A stretch of 23,645 nt of DNA from Lentinus brumalis (lineage: Eukaryota > Basidiomycota > Agaricomycetes > Polyporales > Polyporaceae), in the NCBI GenBank assembly GCA_001792895.1, contig MARA01000132.1, positions 1 through 23,645 of the forward strand. The letters are read 5' to 3'. A program made the position numbers and the translations under genes. Shown piece after piece: positions 17,818 through 23,645 of the stretch (positions are counted from its first letter, which is position 1; every line of letters starts with the position of its first letter). Under the pieces are notes generated by a model that saw nothing but the letters and a program-made list of their open reading frames with translations, was not told the origin of the DNA and did no database searches.

Positions 17818-20800
17818 ATGAGTACTGCAACAAAGGCAAGCAAGGCTGGCAAGAAGGCGAAGGCGACGAAGACCCAGGCCGCGGCGGGGGTTGGTAAAAC
17901 GAAGGATGGGCGGCGGGCGACGCGCCGCGAGCATCTGGAGATATATCTCCTGCCGGTCGCGATGAGGTGAGTACTGTATGCAGCATCGCGTGTGAGTGCG
18001 GATGAGCTGAGGGATGGGATTGGACAGCTCGCGGCTGCGCCTCCCCTTGAGCGGATGGCGCTGATGGCGGAGAAGCAGAGCAAGGAGTTGGCTTTGAAGA
18101 AGGAGATGGCAGCGGCGCGACTTGGGTACGCCACTGTTAACCTCCTCAACCCCGGGGTCCAGCTGTCGTTCGGTCAATACAACAACCGAGCTTTGAACAA
18201 GAAGGCCGTCTCCGACCTTGTGCACAGTTTCCGCGGCATGGGCATCCAGCACGAGGACCACCCGATGCCGGTTGCTGTCAAGGTGGACTGGGTGGACCCC
18301 GGTTGTCTTGTTCAGAATGCCGACGACAACGACTTGAAGGCCGTGCAGTGGACGTCGAAGGTCCAAGGCGCCGAGGTCACCGTTCTCGGCGGGCAGCACC
18401 GACATGCGGCCGTGCAGGGCTTCAAGAAGCAGCTTGAAGTTGAGGCGGCGAAGCTGAAGACGGCGCTCTCGAAGAAGCAGAAGAAGCTGAACGACATCGG
18501 CGACGGCGGCGACGTCACCAGGAAGGGCAAGGCGGCCGTGAAGAAGGAGGCGGAGGGCGCGCTGCGATCGGAGCTCGCGGACATGGCGGACAAGCTCGCG
18601 AAGATCAAGAGCCTCCTCGGCGAAATAGGGACGTGGACGGTGGAGCTGTATGACATTGGTGAGTGTTGCATGTATGAGATTGTTTTATATCGAGCGGTCG
18701 ACCGCTCGACCGGTGCTGTTGTAGTGCGAGCGGTCGACCGCTCGAGAGGCGTGGTCAGTGTGAGCGGTCGCCCGCTCGACCGAGTCCGAGCGGTCGACCG
18801 CTCGCGAGGCGTGGTCAGTGTGAGCGGTCGACCGCTCGACCGAGTTCGAGCGGTCGACGCTCAAAAGGTGTCGCCAGCATCGCCCGCTCGGACTCGGTCG
18901 AGCGGGCGACCGCTCGCGAGGCGTGGTCAGTGTGAGCGGTCGACCGCTCAAAAGGTGTCGCCAGCATCGCCCGCTGCGTGTGCGATGTTGCGATTCGAGC
19001 GGTCGACCGCTCGCGAGGCTCGGTCAGTAGGAGCGGCCTCGCCAATGTGAGCGGTCGCCCGCTCGAGAGGCGTGGCGAGCGCGAGGGCGTGACCGCTTTC
19101 TCCGACCATACACTGCGGCTGTTTTAGATTGTACTTCACGAGATCACACGACTGATGATGCGCTATGTTATAGATAAGCTGCAGGAGCCAACCCTCCGCC
19201 ATCTCTCCATGAACAAGATCGATCCCCAGCTCTCGGAGACGATGGTAGAGCGAACATGGCGGTGGGTGTACGAGCTGAAGGCCGCGGCAGCGCAGCTTGC
19301 CAAGACGCACATATCCCGGTGGAGACACTCGTCCCCGGCAATGGGTGGTGGAGTTCGCGACTCCTGGAGGATGTGATGGGCGACCCGAAAACGCGTCGGA
19401 AGTATTCCTCCTTCATGAAGCCGTTCCATAATCCGTCCACCTGGAACCTCATGTCGCTCATGAGTGTGTTCCCATACTACACGAGCGAAGCCGTGGTCAA
19501 CACGAAGGCATTTGGGGACTACCTGGACGACGGCGATTACGGTGACTGGGTGCGTGCTTTTTTCTGGCTTGTGTGTATGCGGATGCGAGTGCTGACCTGC
19601 TTGTGTCAGCTTCACATGGAGATATTGCGTTCAGGGCTGGCAGCGCTGCATTTCATCGCGAGTGACTGTGAGTGGCCGGAGGTGAACCAGCAGGGGAAGC
19701 TGGTGAATCCCCAGGCCTCTGCGCTCGGCAGCGAGGTGTATGCGTTCCAGATCGCGAGCATCCAGGAGGCCGAGGAACGGACGGCGGTGATGGAGGCGTT
19801 GCAGAATGGCCAGGAGGCGATTCTCCCTGCGGTGTCGAAGACCGCGGTGGGTGCCCGTCGGCAGGCGCAGAATAGGTACGAGGAGGTCATGGCGACGGTG
19901 CGGGCCGCACGAGTTGTGCAAGAGGTGTTCCCGAAGGAGCTCCTGGACACGATCGACGCGGCGTACCGGTCGTGCCTCAAGGACCGGCTTGCGCACATGG
20001 CGCACAGCGACTCGCCTCTGTGGATGGACGCGCTGCGTGGCTATCAGGCCTCGATCCGGCGGTCGTGTGCGCAGTACTGGACGGCGACCCTCGACAAGCT
20101 GCGGGCGACGACTCCGGACTCGGAGTCCATTCGTGCGCTGGAGAACGCACCCCAGAAGCTGGAGTGGGTGTTCGAGCTGCAGCGGCTCGGGCTGGCCTTC
20201 GCGCTCCCGGTCCCGACGAAGACGTTCATGGACGCCCTGAAGGAGAAGTTGACCGCGGCAGACGACGGAATCGCGACGGTGAGTGGTATTGCCTTTGTCC
20301 ATCGGACTGTTCGATCGCCGAGACGCAGCGTGAGCGGCCGCCCGCTCGTTCGAAGAGGTTACGATGCGAGCGGTCGCCCGCTCATCCCAGGGATGTGCTC
20401 CGAGCGGTCGCCCGCTCGCCCAGAGTTACAGTGCGAGCGTCGCCCGCTCATGCCATGGACGTGCTCCGAGCGGTCGCCCGCTCGGCCCTAGAGTTACGGT
20501 GCGAGCGGTCGCCCGCTCATGCCATGGACGTGCTCCGAGCGGTCGCCCGCTCGGCCCTAGAGTTACGGTGCGAGCGGTCGCCCGCTCATGCCATGGACGT
20601 GCTCCGAGCGGTCGCCCGCTCGGCCCAGAGTTACAGTGCGAGCGGTCGCCCGCTCATGCCATGGACGTGCTCCGAGCGGTCGCCCGCTCGGCCCTAGAGT
20701 TACGGTGCGAGCGGTCGCCCGCTCATGCCATGGACGTGCTCCGAGCGGTCGCCCGCTCGGCCCAGAGTTACAGTGCGAGCGGTCGCCCGCTCATGCCATG

Positions 20801-23190
20801 GACGTGCTCCGAGCGGTCGCCCGCTCGGCCTAGAGTTACGGTGCGAGCGGTCGCCCGCTCGTGCCAAAGATAGGGCACGAAGGGTGAATACATACTTCGA
20901 GCGGTCGCCCGCTCGCCGCGGAGTTACACTGTGAACAGCTGTGCTAACACCTCTCCCTGCAGCTCATGTTCATGCTCGATCCGCTCCACGGCGGCAATCC
21001 CCATAACCTCCTCGGTGACCAAATCAACGCCCTCCTGTCAGATGCGACACTTTTCCGACAAGTCCCTGGTGTCTCAGTCTGGGTAAGTCTGATCGGATAC
21101 CTTCTGCACGCTCACAGTTCATACACTGACGGCCCAACAGTGGTGGTCGTTTGTGCTCCGCGAGCACATCAAGCTTACCGACATAGGCCGCATGGTCCAC
21201 GCAATGGCAACAACTGGCTCCGATGCCCTGCGTGGTACTCGGCGGTTCATCTTCGAGAAGATCGGCAAAGCTGTGTGGGGAAGGGCGGCGTCAACGCGAA
21301 GTTGTCCCCCTTCGGCGCATTCATCGACTTCAACTCGGAGGACGATCCGTGGAAGCCGACCTGCGAGGCGTACTACAGGCGATGAAGGAGGCTCTGACCG
21401 TCATGCGGAAGGACGCAGATGCGGAGAACGGGGGTTCACTACATCCCAGCTCGACAAGCTGCCCGCGCTCCGCATGCTCGTAACCACGTCCGCTCCCGAG
21501 TTCCGATCGTTCGTGGCGAAGAAGGCAAACAGCGCCGGAGAGGACAAGGCGTTGAAGGCTCTGAGCGTCGAACTTCCGGTCAGGTGGGCGTACCAGCTTG
21601 AGCACGTCGCGCCATTCTACGCCTCTCTGGCGTTCAAAAGCCTGCGGGCGGCCGCAGCGAAACACCTGAGCGCGATTGGTGCATTCGAGTCCATCGGGCG
21701 CAGGGCGGCGCGTCAGTGTCTGGAAGTACTGGGACGCTGAGCTCGGGAAAGTGTACGAGACCCAAGCGTCGCCGCTGCCTGTCTCGGTGGATGTGCTCGA
21801 CCTCGACCTCGACACATTCCTCGAGTCCGCCACCATGCGGGCTACGTTCTCGCGGAGATCTCGACCATCATCAAGACCGTCAGGTCGTCCAAGGTCGCGC
21901 ATTTCGGCCCCACCGCTGCCAAGAAACAGGTGGTCCTCGACCGCGAGGTGCTCACCTCTTTCGAAGACTTGATCAAGGTGAGTGCGGCGTCTGGATGTAC
22001 TATGCTTTGTACTCACTGCGGCATCGCGTGCTTTCAGACACTCTGGACGAACGCGAACCGGCAGGTGGCCCGCGCAAGCGGGACAACGGCTCCGTACGTC
22101 GAGCCGTCTGGACGGCGGGACCATTTCTACGAGGAGTTCCCGACTATGGCGGCGAAGGCGGACAGCTCCGCGTACCCGTCGCTCAATTATATGCAGATCC
22201 AAGCCGAGAGGACCGCGCGGTCGCGGAAGGAGATGGACCGGTACGAGGGCGCATTGGAGAGGCTTGGTTATCCCAAGCCGCAGCTCTTGGGCCCGTACAA
22301 GGACACGGACATTCTCCCGCAAGACCTCGTCGGCTGGAACGGGCCCGTGGGGGCGATGAAGCTCGATGCGGCCAGCGTTCCTGCGCGCGCACTCGCGGCG
22401 GCGGCGCTCGCGAAGGAGGAACATCGTTCGGACGTCGAGGATGTCGAAATGGGATGGGCGGACCCAGCGGTGCGAGCACGGCGACTCACGGAGAGCCACC
22501 GACCCGGCCGATCGGGAGTCTGACAACCAGAGCGCGTCCGAGGGCGCTGACAAGGACAAGGACGAGGGCGACGATGAGGAGGACGAGACGACGACGACGA
22601 CGACGACGACGAGCGGACGACGACGCGGACGCGGACGACGACGGGGACGACGACGAGGACGGGGATGGGACGAGGACGAGGGCGATGAGAACGGCGAAGA
22701 CCAGCTCCAATCAAGCAGCGACGAGCCTCCTCAGGGCAATCACGGCAAGAACGACCAGTCGGCTCACGGCGAGGACCTCGACGCAGAGGGGAGGATGCCG
22801 ATGAAGAGAAGCTCTGGGCCTCTGTCGCGTCCCATCACGCTCGATGAGCCCAGCGGTGAGCACACCGACGAGGTTTCCACCGCCCGGCAACGCAGAGTGC
22901 CTCGGAGCACGCCACGGACGAAGCGAAGTCCGTCCCCCCTGAGGAGGCTCAGCCTGACGAGGATGTCCCTCGCGAGCGGTCGCCCGCTCGCGACGCTATG
23001 GAGGTCGATGACAAGGGTCCTTCCGAGCCCGAAGACGGCCCCCCCTACCTCTGAGGTCCCCGACGACAACGGCGACGATGCGAGGACGACGCGCCGCAGC
23101 CTTTGCGACGTCTCAAGAAGCACGGGAGGACCGACCGCATGGTGGACCTCGACGACGATGCTGAGCAGGGCGTTGAGGACCTCGCTCATA
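17818..23190 (+). CDS. ParB/sulfiredoxin-like domain protein, large multi-exon gene, 3' end outside the window
   Basis: The start ATG at 17818 opens a Lys/Ala-rich tail (MSTATKASKAGKKAKATK). Proposed introns are 17967-18011, 18659-19127, 19550-19609, 20279-20962, 21083-21140, 21978-22037, and one starting at 23191. Exon 2 carries a ParB-N-like module: LSFGQYNNRALNKKAVSDLV, HSFRGMGI, HPMPVAVKVDW and VTVLGGQHRHAAVQGF, where GGQHRHAA occupies the place of the ParB GERRxRA motif. DGQHR/DndB-type proteins share a similar motif. A Lys/Glu-rich, coiled-coil-like stretch follows, then long helical exons (FMKPFHNPSTWNLMSLMSVF; LMFMLDPLHGGNPHNLLGDQ; KYWDAELGKVYETQ). The tail is acidic and Asp-rich with a basic patch, RRLKKHGR. 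Frame breaks occur near 19310, 21277, 21375, 21430, 21695, 21839 and 22490, several in G runs. They are either assembly indels or decay. Function is unknown; nuclear DNA binding is inferred only. Confidence 0.62.
18659..19127 (+). repeat. Intron 2 of the ParB-like gene, filled with palindromes (cluster G)
   Basis: This 469-nt intron runs from donor GTGAGT to CTGTTTTAG, while the gene's ordinary introns are 45-60 nt. About eleven palindromes or halves lie from 18692 to 19064, mostly centred TCGA, with linkers such as CGAGGCGTGGTCAGTGT and AAAGGTGTCGCCAGCATCGC. The splice signals lie outside the repeats. The exon 2 to exon 3 phase does not close perfectly, so the acceptor is provisional. Confidence 0.72.
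20279..20962 (+). repeat. Intron 4 of the ParB-like gene, filled with palindromes (cluster H, 68-bp period)
   Basis: A 684-nt intron from GTGAGT to CTCCCTGCAG, phase 0 on both sides (GIAT before, LMFMLDPLHG after). About eighteen palindromes run from 20332 to 20914, nearly all centred TCGC. ATGCCATGGACGTGCTCC recurs every 68-69 bp from about 20450 to 20793, with two palindromes per unit. Open frames that run through the array are not coding. Confidence 0.85.
22584..22613 (+). repeat. (ACG)n trinucleotide microsatellite in the acidic tail
   Basis: An uninterrupted ACG/GAC run lies within the 3' exon. Depending on frame it encodes Asp, Thr or Arg repeats. The Asp reading fits the surrounding acidic sequence (DKDEGDDEEDE before, DEDEGDENGED after). 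It is a likely site of length variation. Confidence 0.8.
22974..22989 (+). repeat. Palindrome copy inside a coding exon
   Basis: GAGCGGTCGCCCGCTC lies inside the last visible exon of the ParB-like gene. In the frame that also reads PEEAQPDEDVP upstream and DAMEVDDKGPSEPEDG downstream, it encodes ERSPAR. The palindrome is thus tolerated, or exapted, in the acidic tail. Confidence 0.7.
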
Positions 23191-23645
23191 GTGAGTTCTC
23201 TCATATTGTCTTACGCAAATGACAGGTGAAGACGCAGCAAATGTATTCTCGGAGCGGTCGACCGCTCAAGAGGGGATCGCAGCCGCACGTCAGAACGAGC
23301 GGTCGACCGCTCGCATGGTCCCCTTCTGGTGGATGCAATCCCGACATTGCCTTCGAGCGGTCGACCGCTCAACATGACGTGCGGCCGCTAAGATGCTCGC
23401 GAGCGGTCGACCGCTCAGACGGTACCTGCGCTGCGAGCTAGCGAGCGGTCGACCGCCGCGAGCATCCTCACCCACGATCCACTACCTGTTGTCCGACAAT
23501 GGATGCTCGTGAGCGTCGACCGCTCAGACGGTATCTGCCGCTGCGAGCTAGCGAGCGGTCGCGCTCGCGAGCATGATCCGCTACCTTCTGTCCGACAGCT
23601 GATGCTCGCGAGCGGTCGACCGCTCGAACACATCCTCACCCACGC
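23191..23645 (+). repeat. Palindrome cluster I, probably within a further intron of the ParB-like gene
   Basis: After the exon ending VEDLAH there is a GTGAGT donor at 23191, followed by at least six palindromes between 23252 and 23624, most centred TCGA. Linkers repeat with AGACGGTA and CTGCGAGCTAGC, and with CTACCTTCTGTCCGACA. Several copies have lost one or two bases (for example GAGCGTCGACCGCTC near 23511). By analogy with introns 2 and 4, this is likely a repeat-expanded intron that continues beyond the window. Confidence 0.6.

Noticed and set aside
18312..18671. Minus-strand serine/phenylalanine-rich open frame opposite exon 2
   Set aside because: It is antisense to the ParB-like module, which has clear motif support; codon-shadow composition.
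20332..20914. Arg/Ser/Pro-rich coding extension of the ParB-like exon through the array
   Set aside because: A GTGAGT donor and CTGCAG acceptor flank the array in matching phase; the array reads equally in several frames, as expected for an intron repeat.
22183..22714. Minus-strand open frames opposite the acidic tail
   Set aside because: Low-complexity shadows of the GAC/ACG-rich sense strand.
1..23645. Bacterial REP/BIME or parS elements implying a prokaryotic origin
   Set aside because: GT-AG introns, BAH/PHD-like genes and lack of ribosome binding sites show a eukaryote; the parS comparison is kept only as an analogy.

Overview
The window looks like nuclear DNA of a filamentous basidiomycete, probably an agaricomycete. 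Coding exons are GC-rich and broken by very short introns (about 40-63 nt) with GTGAGT/GTAAGT-type donors. The genes encode BAH/PHD-like chromatin-reader proteins and a ParB-like protein. There are no bacterial operons, Shine-Dalgarno sites or rRNA genes. The genus cannot be given from sequence alone.

The dominant feature is a short GC-rich palindrome with consensus GAGCGGNCGNCCGCTC (commonest form GAGCGGTCGACCGCTC). It occurs well over one hundred times: singly between genes, in tandem clusters, inside introns, and once inside a coding exon. Each cluster has its own repeat unit (about 165, 90, 237, 212, 27, 46 or 68 bp), yet all carry the same 16-bp core.

Layout: 1-748, 165-bp repeats; 818-2515, a multi-exon gene of unknown family; 2516-3135, spacer with three isolated palindromes; 3136-4434 (+), BAH/PHD-like gene 1; 4496-5335, 90-bp repeats; 5429-6745 (-), BAH/PHD-like gene 2, convergent with gene 1; 7020-7795, 237-bp repeats; 8130-9830, AT-richer decayed dispersed repeat; 9960-10620, 212-bp repeats; 10759-11669 (-), 5'-truncated, frameshifted BAH/PHD-like copy 3; 11940-12535, dense palindromes; 12536-14321, a near-perfect inverted repeat of about 0.85 kb per arm with tRNA-like sequences at its centre; 14430-16110, a second, inverted copy of the dispersed repeat; 16125-17275, 46-bp repeats with an inverted head; 17818 to the right edge, a long ParB-like gene whose longest introns are filled with the palindrome.

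The three BAH/PHD-like genes share domain order, a 285-300 nt BAH exon, an intron between BAH and zinc-finger exons, and a conserved C-terminal C-x5-H ending. The ParB-like gene lies among thousands of bases of 16-bp palindromes, the same length and symmetry as bacterial parS sites. Whether the protein binds the palindrome is untested. A fungal Zn2Cys6 regulator (CGG-N4-CCG) is a competing explanation, as is a purely structural hairpin repeat. Several genes contain single-base frame breaks, often in G or C runs, so assembly indels must be separated from real decay.
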